From Verrucomicrobiaceae bacterium (GTDB taxonomy: Bacteria > Verrucomicrobiota > Verrucomicrobiia > Verrucomicrobiales > Akkermansiaceae), in the NCBI GenBank assembly GCA_027484055.1, contig JAIXQH010000031.1, positions 1 through 61,001 on the forward strand: a stretch of 61,001 nucleotides of DNA, written 5' to 3'. Below are positions 8,978 to 17,079 of the stretch, piece by piece; within the stretch, counting starts at the first letter, position 1, and every line of letters starts with the position of its first letter. A program made the translations under genes and the position numbers. The notes beneath the pieces are model-generated. The model was not told the DNA's origin and made no database searches. It saw nothing but the letters and a program-made list of their open reading frames with translations.

Positions 8978-11350
8978 TTAAGGCACGGGTGGTTTCCAAT
9001 CGGGAAACTCGGCGTTGAGCTGACGACGGTATTTTTCAACTTCCGCAGTGTCACCTTGTTTTTCAAAAGCGCCAATGAGTTTGAAAAGGGCGAGTGGTTT
9101 GAGCTCCTTGTCGTTGATGAAACTCACGACGATGAGGTATTTCCCAGCGGCGACTTTCGGGTCGCCAGCTTCGAGGTTGAGGTCTCCATCCAGCAGATTG
9201 AGGCCTGCGCTGGTGAATCCTTGTGGGCGGAGGACGAGAGCCTCATCTGCGGCTTTACGAGCTTCAGGAAAGCGCTTCAAGGCGAACAAGGCACGGCCGC
9301 GATCGAGTAGGCCGTCGGCCTTCCAGGTTGAGTTGTCTTCGACTTCCAAAAAGTGATCCACCGCCGTGAGTGCACCGGCGGCGTCACCGATTTCGAGGCG
9401 AGCTTTGGCGAGGTAGCGCCAGACATCTTTAGGAGTCTCGCGGGGCTCGGCAGGGTTGGAGACCCGTGCGAGACTCTCGGCGGCTGAGGAGAAATCCTTG
9501 GCATTATAGGACTGTAGGCCGGACCACTGGATGTATTTATCCGGGATGTCATCCTCGTATTTCCCAAGGATGGCCAGTTTGATTTCTGCGGCGAGTTTTA
9601 CCGGGTCTTGTGCGGCGAAGTGGGCGATGGCGAGCGCGAGGCCGGCGTGTTTTCCGTATTCGTCGGGACGGAGGCTGCGGGCTTTTTCGAGATAAATGAC
9701 GGCTTCTTTGGCGGTGTTGGATTTGATCAGTCCCCAACCGATCCAGTAGTTCGCCTCGGCGACCAGCTTGTCTGAAAGATCCGGCGCATTTTTCAGAAGC
9801 CCTTGATAGCGAACGATCATGTCGGGGATTTTACTCTCGGAACGCCGGAGACGGGCCGATTCAAGCCAGGCAAACGAGGACAACTCCGCAGGCGTCCCGG
9901 CCACGGTGAGGCGGTCGAAGTCCGCGATGGCTTTTTCTGGCTCAGCGCTTTGGGCGAAGGCGCTTGCCCGTTTCGCGATGGCGGAGCTTATGCGTGAGTC
10001 TTTCGGATACTTGCTGATGAACTCGCTGAGAGAACGGACCGCGCCTTGGGCGTCGCCCGCTTCGGCGAGACACCAGCCGCGCTTGTAGAGTAGGCCGGGG
10101 CGGATTTCATCACTGACGAGAGCGGCATTGATCTCGCTATAAGCCTTGGCAGCATTGGCAACGTCATTGGCGGCATAGAGTGACTCCGCCTTGAAGAGCA
10201 GAGCGGTATGGACCAAGGGGTCAGAAGGGCGGGCGGTTTGATAAAGCTGGAGGAAGGCATCGACCTGATCCGGCAAGTGGCGACCTTCGATTTGGTAGAA
10301 GCATTGAAGGCGGTAAAATGAGGCGGTGAAGGCGAGATCGAGCTCGGGATTGACGATTTTTTCGATTTCACGGAAGAGCTGAAGGGCCTCGGAGGGGAGT
10401 TTGAGTGCCATGTAGGCCCGCCCCGCGAACATGAGGCGCGTGGCTTCTTTGTCCCCTGCTGCCTTGGTGCTGCTTCGGCGAAAGACATCGACGACTTCCC
10501 GATATTGCTTTCTCGCCAGCAGATTCCCCATCAGGGCCGTCTGTGCGTCTGCTTGGAAATCCTCCATTCCCGGGGTGGTGAGAATGAGCTGTAGGTATTT
10601 TTCTGCGAGATCGGTCTGATCGAGTTTGGTGGCGATGAGTGATGCATTCAGCGCTGCCTCGCCACGGATTTTAGGGACGTAGGGTGCTGCGATGACTTCC
10701 TCAAACTGGGCGAGTGCTTCTTTGAATTTGCCTGCCTTGAAGTTGAGATGGCCGAGCGCCACCTTGGCCATGGGCGTGAAGAGCCCACCGTTGGGATCTT
10801 CGATGACTTTTTTGAACGCGCCAACCGCCTCACGATCTCGGTTGAGAAAACGGTAGCAATTGCCTGCGTAGAAGAATCCGCGTGGCTGCTCGTCGGGCTT
10901 TGAGGCATTCACGGCATAGCGCTCGAAAAGCGGTGCGGCGAAGGCGTATTCACGGTTGTTGTAGTAATCCGCAGCCAAGGTGTAGGCAGCGCGGGCGGCC
11001 CAGACGCCTTTGCCATACCGATTCAGCAGGGTGCTGAAGCAGCGCTTGGCCTCGTCGATTTGGCCTGACTGGTAGTAGCTGTTTCCAAGATACCACCATG
11101 CCACTTCTGCGTTGGGATGTTCAGGGAACTCGGTGAGATAATCAGAAAATATCTGTGCGGCCCGTTGAAACGCTTCCAACCGTGTGGCTTGCACAGTGCT
11201 GGTCTGCGCGGAGTCATAGAGATTTTTCCCGCGGAGGAAAAAATCGGTGGCCGCGTCAGAGGCGAGTTGTGGATCGACCGCCTGAGCCTTCGGGATCTGA
11301 GCCGTGGCCGAGCAAGAAGCAAAAATGAGGAAGGCGAGAGCGCGTTTCAC
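8978..11350 (-). CDS. Exported tetratricopeptide-repeat protein, large
   Basis: About 790 residues from a GTG start (VKRALAFLIFASCSATAQ), which gives a clean signal peptide; longer upstream starts would overlap exbD. The rest is a chain of TPR-like helical pairs, for example EVAWWYLGNSYYQSGQIDEAKRC, GFFYAGNCYRFLNRDREAVG, VALGHLNFKAGKFKEALAQF and ALFALKRFPEARKAADEALV. No catalytic domain is seen, so a periplasmic or outer-membrane scaffold is likely. It lies 31 bp downstream of exbD and 24 bp upstream of speA. It resembles the 985-residue TPR gene at the other end of the cluster in architecture, which suggests each ExbB/ExbD module has its own TPR partner (inference). Confidence 0.85.
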   Translation of the reverse strand: MKRALAFLIFASCSATAQIPKAQAVDPQLASDAATDFFLRGKNLYDSAQTSTVQATRLEAFQRAAQIFSDYLTEFPEHPNAEVAWWYLGNSYYQSGQIDEAKRCFSTLLNRYGKGVWAARAAYTLAADYYNNREYAFAAPLFERYAVNASKPDEQPRGFFYAGNCYRFLNRDREAVGAFKKVIEDPNGGLFTPMAKVALGHLNFKAGKFKEALAQFEEVIAAPYVPKIRGEAALNASLIATKLDQTDLAEKYLQLILTTPGMEDFQADAQTALMGNLLARKQYREVVDVFRRSSTKAAGDKEATRLMFAGRAYMALKLPSEALQLFREIEKIVNPELDLAFTASFYRLQCFYQIEGRHLPDQVDAFLQLYQTARPSDPLVHTALLFKAESLYAANDVANAAKAYSEINAALVSDEIRPGLLYKRGWCLAEAGDAQGAVRSLSEFISKYPKDSRISSAIAKRASAFAQSAEPEKAIADFDRLTVAGTPAELSSFAWLESARLRRSESKIPDMIVRYQGLLKNAPDLSDKLVAEANYWIGWGLIKSNTAKEAVIYLEKARSLRPDEYGKHAGLALAIAHFAAQDPVKLAAEIKLAILGKYEDDIPDKYIQWSGLQSYNAKDFSSAAESLARVSNPAEPRETPKDVWRYLAKARLEIGDAAGALTAVDHFLEVEDNSTWKADGLLDRGRALFALKRFPEARKAADEALVLRPQGFTSAGLNLLDGDLNLEAGDPKVAAGKYLIVVSFINDKELKPLALFKLIGAFEKQGDTAEVEKYRRQLNAEFPDWKPPVP

Positions 11351-11381
11351 GATAGGTGGGAGTGGATCCTGAAGGAGCTGA

Positions 11382-11801
11382 TCACTTCTTGGGTTCTGGC
11401 CGCTGGGTGGCGAAGGAAATATTCCAAATGCCTGCACCCTGGCAGGTGTCGATGATTTCCACAATGCGCTGATAGGCGACTCCTCCATCACCACGAATAC
11501 GGACAGGTTGATTCTTATACTGTTTGGCGATGGCGGACAATTTATCGAACAACTGCTGACGATCTACGCTGAGACCTTCCACGCGGATGGCTCCGTCTGC
11601 TAGGACATTGATGATGATTTCCCCACGTGAGCGCTCAGGTTCGGCGCCTTCTTGAGCGGTTGGAACGGCGACGTTGAGCTCTGTTTCAGACTTGGTGTAT
11701 TGCCAACTGGTGATAAAAAAGCAGAGTAGAAGCAGCAAGATGTCGATCATCGGTGCCAGCTGCAACGAGATGGGAGGGGCTTGGCGGCTGGAAAATTTCA
11801 T
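11382..11801 (-). CDS. exbD: ExbD/TolR family biopolymer transport protein (module 2)
   Basis: 139 residues with a single N-terminal membrane helix containing the family proton-path aspartate: LQLAPMIDILLLLLCFFITS. A periplasmic domain follows, ending with RIRGDGGVAYQRIVEIIDTC, the usual ExbD beta-strand/helix pattern. ExbD works with ExbB as the proton-driven stator that energises a TonB- or TolA-like protein. It starts 14 bp after the exbB stop and is followed by the TPR gene. Confidence 0.93.
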   Translation of the reverse strand: MKFSSRQAPPISLQLAPMIDILLLLLCFFITSWQYTKSETELNVAVPTAQEGAEPERSRGEIIINVLADGAIRVEGLSVDRQQLFDKLSAIAKQYKNQPVRIRGDGGVAYQRIVEIIDTCQGAGIWNISFATQRPEPKK

Positions 11802-11815
11802 CCCTAGGGCTTTGA

Positions 11816-12667
11816 TTAGATTCCGTGGAGATCAGGTCGGTCACCGGCATGGGGAGAGGGTGACGGCATGGCGTAGTCTTCACGTGGACCGAGCACGGAA
11901 TTCACGTAGGCTTGCGGGGACTGAATGGGTTGCACGACTTGGCGGTCCATTTGCAACTGGAGCAAGGCGATGAAATGGGTAGCTCCGGCTTCGAGTTCAG
12001 AGGTTAACTTTTGCACGCGACCTCGAAAGATCGAGTAGAAGGCAAATGCTGGGATGCTGATGGCAAGTCCGCCAGCGGTTGCAATCAACGCTTTTGAAAC
12101 TCCATCCGCCAAGCCCATTTCACGAACCCCTGCGACCTGGCCTGATGAAATGCCGAGGAATGCCTCGATCATCCCAAATACCGTCCCTAGCAGCCCCACC
12201 ATCGGCGCGATGGATCCGATGTCTGCTAGGTAGGAAATTCTAGAGACCATGAGATTCGCTTGGTGAGATCCTTCGACTTGCGCCACTTCCTTGACGCTGT
12301 CGAAAGATGCCGTGGGATTCGCCGAAACGAAGGCTAAGGTTTTTTCTGTGATGCGCGCCATGCACTCATTGCGCCGATGACTCAGGGCAATGAGACCCAA
12401 GTAGTCACGCTTGCGGACGAGTGTCTCGACGTGATTCATGAACCGATCACTGATGATGGCGTTTCTCCGAATCGTCAGCAGGAAAATCAGGATGAGGATG
12501 ACGGTGATGATCGACATCAATGCCATGGGATACATCATCAAGCCACCTTGGGCGACCAGTTCGAGGAAATTCATTTCCTTCACCGGCGGGGCAGGGTTCT
12601 GCACAGCAGCAGAGGCAAGATACGTGGAAAGGAAAAAAACCACGACTGAAAGATGGCAGCGCTTCAT
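11816..12667 (-). CDS. exbB: MotA/TolQ/ExbB proton channel family protein (module 2)
   Basis: 283 residues. An N-terminal signal or extra membrane helix (MKRCHLSVVVFFLSTYLASA) precedes a periplasmic linker, then the three-helix ExbB core. The conserved helix-2 region is SIAPMVGLLGTVFGMIEAF and helix 3 is GVSKALIATAGGLAISIPAF. Together with the following exbD it forms a complete stator pair. The C-terminal tail of about 50 residues is Pro/Ser-rich and cytoplasmic. It is separated from the upstream toroid gene by 133 bp containing two hairpins, so it may be transcribed or regulated separately. Confidence 0.93.
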   Translation of the reverse strand: MKRCHLSVVVFFLSTYLASAAVQNPAPPVKEMNFLELVAQGGLMMYPMALMSIITVILILIFLLTIRRNAIISDRFMNHVETLVRKRDYLGLIALSHRRNECMARITEKTLAFVSANPTASFDSVKEVAQVEGSHQANLMVSRISYLADIGSIAPMVGLLGTVFGMIEAFLGISSGQVAGVREMGLADGVSKALIATAGGLAISIPAFAFYSIFRGRVQKLTSELEAGATHFIALLQLQMDRQVVQPIQSPQAYVNSVLGPREDYAMPSPSPHAGDRPDLHGI

Positions 12668-12722
12668 GAAGATGGCGTGATACTAGTGAATGCAGCGCCG
12701 AACGCAAGCCTGAGCAATGCTC

Positions 12723-12792
12723 CGAGGTTCGATGGCGCGAACCTCGTCCATTTATTCCGTAAGATGGCCGGCAAATGACTTCGCCCGGCCAT
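12723..12792 (-). terminator. Two consecutive hairpins between the toroid gene and exbB of module 2
   Basis: First hairpin in the minus-strand direction: ATGGCCGG / CCGGCCAT (12785-12792 with 12764-12771, 13-nt loop). Second: CGAGGTTCG / CGAACCTCG (12738-12746 with 12723-12731, 6-nt loop). Both follow directly after the toroid-gene stop. Neither has a strong T tract, so they may be a weak terminator, an attenuator or an mRNA-stabilising element that sets different expression for the two halves of the cluster. Confidence 0.5.
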
Positions 12793-12800
12793 TTTAGGGT

Positions 12801-14390
12801 CTAGATTTTAGACTTGCCGTTTATGCCTCCACCGCCGGTGTTGAGGAAGCGGTAGTAAACCTCAAGCATCAAGGTGCAGAGAGCGTTCCGATAAACTTCT
12901 CCGTCTTTACCACCATCGAGGAACTCAGCGCCGCCAGCGCGGATCGATTTTTTGTCTTTTCCGCCGCCGGGTATTTTCCATGAACCGTCTTCTTTTTGAT
13001 TGTTCAGAATTTGGTCGCGGAAAAGGTCGTTGTATTCCTTCCAATATTTTCCGCCGAGCTGCATCATCGCCTGAGATTCGTAGTAGTGGCCGTAGAGATC
13101 GCAGTGTTCCGAGTTGAAATCGAACTTCGTGTTACTTGAAACGTAATCTGCCGCTTTCTTGACTTCCGAGCGCGTGCCCTTGCCCCACATCTGGTTGCAG
13201 AGCATGCCGACGCCCGTGAGGGTGAAGTAGTCCTTGCCACCTGCTGGGGATTTATTGTTCGAATAACCGTAGCCGCCATTCGGGTTTTGGCAGCCATTCA
13301 CATAATCGAGACCCTTTACAATGCTGCGGTCCAAGCCCTTGAACTTGATGCCGGTGTGGCTGCAGGCTTTGAGCGCTTGGATCTGCCAACCGGCGACTGA
13401 CACGTCAGTATGGGACCTGGAATCTGTGCCGTAGAGATAGGCCCAGCCGCCATTTGGGTTTTGGTTGTCGATCACGTACTGGCCAGCCTTCTCTGTCATT
13501 TCCATGAGGGATGGCACATTGATCTTGAGATCCTTACAAAAGGTAGCGGCCTCGCCAAGGGCGTAGGTGGCGATTGCGTGTTGGTAGCACCAGCTATTCG
13601 CGGTGAAGTTATTGGCCATTTTCCCGTCGTTTTTGATGGCCAGGTTTACCAAGTAAACGATGCCTTTCATGCAGGACTCGCCATACACTTCGGAAAGAGG
13701 GGTCTCGCAGTGTCCAAAGTAGGCGAGGAGGGCGAAGCCGGTCATCGCAGGCTTGTCTCTCACGCCCCATGAACCATCGGCATTTTGATTTGCCATGAAC
13801 CACTGGAGAGATTTGGAAACGGCATCTTCGCACGCTGGGGTTCCGCCGTTATCTTTGAGCCGTTGGAGACGGTCTTCCTTGGAGCAACGCTTCCGCATGG
13901 TCTCGGGAATGAGTCCAAAAAGTTTACCTGCGCCGCCGCCTACGCCCATACCTCCAGCGCCACCCGCCCCCTTGCCGAAGCCTTTGCCCGTGCCTGAGCC
14001 GCCGAGGCCACCGGACATGCCACCACCACTTAACGAACTTAGGGCAGACATTTCACCGAAGTTATCTCCCTGCTCGGGAATGGCGAATGAAGCGGTCGCG
14101 CCCTCTGCAAAGACCCGCTTCACATTCGTGGTCGGAGTGATTTGGGCACGCTTTTTGACCGCCACTTGCTGTTCAGCGCCGCGCTCACCACCACCTCCAC
14201 CTGGGGGCATGAAATCGACTTTTTTCTCAGGTGGGTAGATCGTTTTAAAAACCCAGAATGCGCCAATGAGGAGGAGGATGGCATGGAAGGCTGCGGCGAT
14301 CATCAAAGAACCACCTCCCAGCTTCTGCCACCAGCTTTGTTTCTTTTCAACTGCGCGGATCAAGTTTCCGTCTTCGTCGTAGATTTCCAT
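12801..14390 (-). CDS. Membrane-anchored squalene-cyclase/prenyltransferase-repeat protein with TonB-like N-terminus
   Basis: 529 residues. The start is cytoplasmic (MEIYDEDGNLIRAVEKKQ). One membrane helix at about 28-50 (SLMIAAAFHAILLLIGAFWV) carries a histidine (His36) near its start, as TonB does. A Pro/Gly-rich linker (about 60-170, with PPGGGGG and long GGAGGMGVGGG tracts) leads to a C-terminal alpha/alpha-toroid domain. That domain has repeated QW-like motifs: SLQWFMANQNADGSWG, YVIDNQNPNGGWAYLYG, YVNGCQNPNGGYGYSN and ILNNQKEDGSWKIPGG. The DxDD-type catalytic motif of true squalene cyclases was not seen, so it is probably a binding or scaffold domain. It sits between two ExbB/ExbD sets, so I infer it is the energised transducer of the motor. 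This fusion needs testing. Confidence 0.8.
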   Translation of the reverse strand: MEIYDEDGNLIRAVEKKQSWWQKLGGGSLMIAAAFHAILLLIGAFWVFKTIYPPEKKVDFMPPGGGGGERGAEQQVAVKKRAQITPTTNVKRVFAEGATASFAIPEQGDNFGEMSALSSLSGGGMSGGLGGSGTGKGFGKGAGGAGGMGVGGGAGKLFGLIPETMRKRCSKEDRLQRLKDNGGTPACEDAVSKSLQWFMANQNADGSWGVRDKPAMTGFALLAYFGHCETPLSEVYGESCMKGIVYLVNLAIKNDGKMANNFTANSWCYQHAIATYALGEAATFCKDLKINVPSLMEMTEKAGQYVIDNQNPNGGWAYLYGTDSRSHTDVSVAGWQIQALKACSHTGIKFKGLDRSIVKGLDYVNGCQNPNGGYGYSNNKSPAGGKDYFTLTGVGMLCNQMWGKGTRSEVKKAADYVSSNTKFDFNSEHCDLYGHYYESQAMMQLGGKYWKEYNDLFRDQILNNQKEDGSWKIPGGGKDKKSIRAGGAEFLDGGKDGEVYRNALCTLMLEVYYRFLNTGGGGINGKSKI

Positions 14391-14437
14391 AAGTTTAACG
14401 GATTCGTGGGTTAATGGGTGGTTTTGAGAGGTGCAAT

Positions 14438-14896
14438 TTACTCTGGGCTTCCAGCTTGGAAGGTTACGTTGGTGATTTTCGCCCGGCTTAGAGCATCTAG
14501 CACATCGATGACTCGCTCGTAACGCGCCAGTTCATTGGCATAAATAGTAACGAGGATTTCTGCTTTAGAGGCATCACTGCTTTCGCGCAGTTGATTGAGG
14601 CTACTCGCGAATTCTGGTAAATTCTTGGTGGTAGGAGAGTCGAGAGGATCGTCGTTGAGGTAAACTTGCCCATCGTCTTCGATACGCACCGCGACTTCAT
14701 CGGGTAAGCTAACGGCTTCCTTAGACTCCACTGTGCCGGGGAGCTTAGTAACATGGGCGTTTTCCACTTGGATGTCACTGGCTTGGACGATGAAGAACAG
14801 TAGAATCACGAAGACCACGTCGATCATCGGCGCGATCTGGAAACCGAGGTTGACTTCCGCTGATTGCTTCCGCCGATGTCTGCGTTTATTTTTCAC
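14438..14896 (-). CDS. exbD: ExbD/TolR family protein (module 1, second copy)
   Basis: 152 residues. A basic N-terminus (MKNKRRHRRKQ) fits the cytoplasm, followed by the membrane helix FQIAPMIDVVFVILLFFIVQ with the conserved aspartate. The periplasmic part contains DEVAVRIEDDGQVYLNDDPL and ends with RYERVIDVLDALSRAKITNV. It begins 7 bp after the previous exbD, so the two ExbD subunits are probably made together and may form a heterodimer within one stator. The toroid gene follows after 47 bp. Confidence 0.93.
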   Translation of the reverse strand: MKNKRRHRRKQSAEVNLGFQIAPMIDVVFVILLFFIVQASDIQVENAHVTKLPGTVESKEAVSLPDEVAVRIEDDGQVYLNDDPLDSPTTKNLPEFASSLNQLRESSDASKAEILVTIYANELARYERVIDVLDALSRAKITNVTFQAGSPE

Positions 14897-14903
14897 GGTA
14901 AAT

Positions 14904-15338
14904 TTATTTGTTTGAGGCGGCGAATGCGATGTCGCCGATGCCGGATTCTCCGACGAGGTTCATGACACGCTGGATCTCACCAGCGGGGACGTTAGCATCT
15001 CCGCGGACGACGACTCGTAACTTGGGATCACGGAGTAAGCTGGCCTTTAGAATCGGCACAGCATCCTGCCAGTTGTTGAAAATTTGGTCATCGAGCACGA
15101 GCACGCCTTTATCGGTTGCTTTGTCGACGCGGACGTTCACGGCCATTTCGTGACGGGCCATTTCGGGCTCGCGTTGCTTGGCGTTAGGCGAGACGGGGAG
15201 TCGCAGCTTTTTATCCACCTTGAGCACCTCCGCGGAGGTGATCATGACGAAGAAGACAAGCAGCACGAGCAGCACGTCAATCATCGGAGCAATTTGAAAT
15301 TCTGGTTCTCCGTCTCCACCACCACCGCCACCTGCCAT
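14904..15338 (-). CDS. exbD: ExbD/TolR family protein (module 1, first copy)
   Basis: 144 residues. A short Gly-rich cytoplasmic start (MAGGGGGGDGEPE) leads to the membrane helix FQIAPMIDVLLVLLVFFVMI with the conserved aspartate. The periplasmic domain includes KGVLVLDDQIFNNWQDAVPI and ends VMNLVGESGIGDIAFAASNK. It lies 44 bp after the module 1 exbB and almost abuts the second exbD. ExbB-ExbD-ExbD arrangements are known from Bacteroidetes and PVC bacteria. Confidence 0.93.
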   Translation of the reverse strand: MAGGGGGGDGEPEFQIAPMIDVLLVLLVFFVMITSAEVLKVDKKLRLPVSPNAKQREPEMARHEMAVNVRVDKATDKGVLVLDDQIFNNWQDAVPILKASLLRDPKLRVVVRGDANVPAGEIQRVMNLVGESGIGDIAFAASNK

Positions 15339-15382
15339 ATGCTTAGTCTGTTAAGGTTAAATGAGTTTTAAAAAACCGTGTT

Positions 15383-16165
15383 TCAGGCTTGTGGGACCTC
15401 GATCCAGTTTGGAAGCGCGGCGTAGGTTTCTTCTTGGCCGACGTCTGCGTCCTTCAGGTAATCGTAAGGTGCGTTGCGGAACAGATGTTCGGTGACTTCA
15501 TGGAGCTCATGAACGGCTCCTTGAAGTTTGTTGCGGAGGAAATAGAAGGCCATGAAGGCTGGGATGGCGACGAGGAGTCCAGTAGCCGTAGCCACAAGCA
15601 CCTCACCGATGTGGCCTGCGAGCTCGCCGACGCCGCCGGAAAGTCCGGCGGTGCCAAGACTGCCGAAGGCACCTTTCATACCACCGACCGTTCCAAGTAG
15701 TCCGACCATGGGAGCGCAGACCCCGATGACGGAGAGATAGTTAATCCGAGTTTGTAACTTGGAGTTAATTTTTTCGACAGTGGAGTAGATGGCTTCTTCT
15801 GTGGAATCTTTGCCGTAGCCGACCGAGCCAAGTCCAGCGCGCATCACTTCTGCAAAGGGGCTGAAGCTTCCTTTCATGGTTTGATAGGCTGCGACGTAGT
15901 CACCGGCGCGGAAGAGTTCCTGGGCGATGGTGACGTCTTCGATGGGGGACATCTTCTTGCTGCTGGTCCGCATCCAGATGTCGATGATGAGCCAAACCAT
16001 ACCGATGGAGAACAAGAGGAGAATGTGCATGACCCAACCGCCTTCGATGTAGGTGGAGATGAGAGTTTTTTTGGTTCCACCGGTTTTCGCAGCTTCTGAG
16101 CCGAAGACGGTCATCGGAAGAAGGAGTAGAGCGGCGTAGATCGCTTTTTGGATAATGTTTTTCAT
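15383..16165 (-). CDS. exbB: MotA/TolQ/ExbB proton channel family protein (module 1)
   Basis: About 260 residues from the ATG at 16165, which gives a signal-like start (MKNIIQKAIYAALLLLPMTV); an upstream ATG would add 28 residues with no family similarity. Core motifs are GVCAPMVGLLGTVGGMKGAF and IGEVLVATATGLLVAIPAFM, with helix 1 at GGWVMHILLLFSIGMVWLII. Residues SVGYGKDSTEEAIYS precede helix 2, as in other ExbB proteins. It belongs to the same operon as the two ExbD genes downstream and a secreted protein gene 43 bp upstream. Confidence 0.93.
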   Translation of the reverse strand: MKNIIQKAIYAALLLLPMTVFGSEAAKTGGTKKTLISTYIEGGWVMHILLLFSIGMVWLIIDIWMRTSSKKMSPIEDVTIAQELFRAGDYVAAYQTMKGSFSPFAEVMRAGLGSVGYGKDSTEEAIYSTVEKINSKLQTRINYLSVIGVCAPMVGLLGTVGGMKGAFGSLGTAGLSGGVGELAGHIGEVLVATATGLLVAIPAFMAFYFLRNKLQGAVHELHEVTEHLFRNAPYDYLKDADVGQEETYAALPNWIEVPQA

Positions 16166-16208
16166 GGCGCTTATAGTAGGTCGGTGGATAGAGTGGAGTG
16201 TGTATGAG

Positions 16209-17057
16209 TTATTTATTGCTTTCAAGACGCTTGTTTGCTTCGACAGCAACTAGGGTTCCGGCAGCATGCTGAGTAGATGAGGTGAAAAGGGCAACTGCTT
16301 CTTCCCGGCGAGTGAGGGCTTGAAGGATTTCTCCGGCTTTGAGCTCTGCGACGGCATTGAGCACAAGGCCACCGGATGGAAAAACGGCGGTGGCGGTGAG
16401 GTAGGATTCCAACGCCTGTGGCTCGCGCTTGGTGGAGGCATACAATTTCCCTAAGTAGATGGAGGCGTAGGCGCCTATGTCCGCTGGCATGTTGTTCGTC
16501 ATCAAATCTGAAAGAGCGACTTCCCGATCTTTAACTGGAGTGGTGGTAGGGAGCAGCAGTGCCTTACCCAGAGAGACGAAGGGATCGATTCCTTGAGCGG
16601 GTGTAGCATCGGAAATTTCCTTACCGATCTCCGAACACTTGGCGTTCTCGCCGAGGACGGCATAAGCGACCAGCGCGGCTTGAGCGGCTTCCATCCAGAA
16701 ATTTCCGGGGATTTTCGCGGTTGAGCGTTGGGAGGCGATGAGGGGTTCAAGAAGCTTGAGAGCGTCGGCAGGCTTATCCATGAGCACAAGGGCGACGCCT
16801 GGATTTAGCTCGGCGGGTTTATCACCATAGACATGGTCGATGGCGGTGAGTGGGAAGGATTGGCCTAGATTGAAACCCTCAGCAGCGGCGGTGACGGTGA
16901 GGGTGTCCGCTTGCACCGAGACGGCGGCCAGTGGAATGGAGCGACCGTTTTGAAAAACGAGCTTGAGTGGTTCGGCGGCGGTCGCCACGCCGAGTGGCAA
17001 CAGGGCCACTGAAACGATGGTCACAAAAGAACGAATGAGATGAAATGAAAAGGTCAT
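16209..17057 (-). CDS. Secreted helical-repeat protein of unknown function, motor-associated
   Basis: 282 residues. A signal peptide (FVTIVSVALLPLGVATAAEP) is followed by a short beta-rich part (LKLVFQNGRSIPLAAVSVQA) and then TPR-like helices, e.g. MEAAQAALVAYAVLGENAKC and LGKLYASTKREPQALESYL. There are no catalytic motifs. It lies 22 bp after the large TPR gene and 43 bp before exbB, so it is very probably co-transcribed and acts in the periplasm with the motor. No named family was recognised. Confidence 0.75.
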   Translation of the reverse strand: MTFSFHLIRSFVTIVSVALLPLGVATAAEPLKLVFQNGRSIPLAAVSVQADTLTVTAAAEGFNLGQSFPLTAIDHVYGDKPAELNPGVALVLMDKPADALKLLEPLIASQRSTAKIPGNFWMEAAQAALVAYAVLGENAKCSEIGKEISDATPAQGIDPFVSLGKALLLPTTTPVKDREVALSDLMTNNMPADIGAYASIYLGKLYASTKREPQALESYLTATAVFPSGGLVLNAVAELKAGEILQALTRREEAVALFTSSTQHAAGTLVAVEANKRLESNK

Positions 17058-17079
17058 GTCTGAGAAGGTGGCTAAGTGA

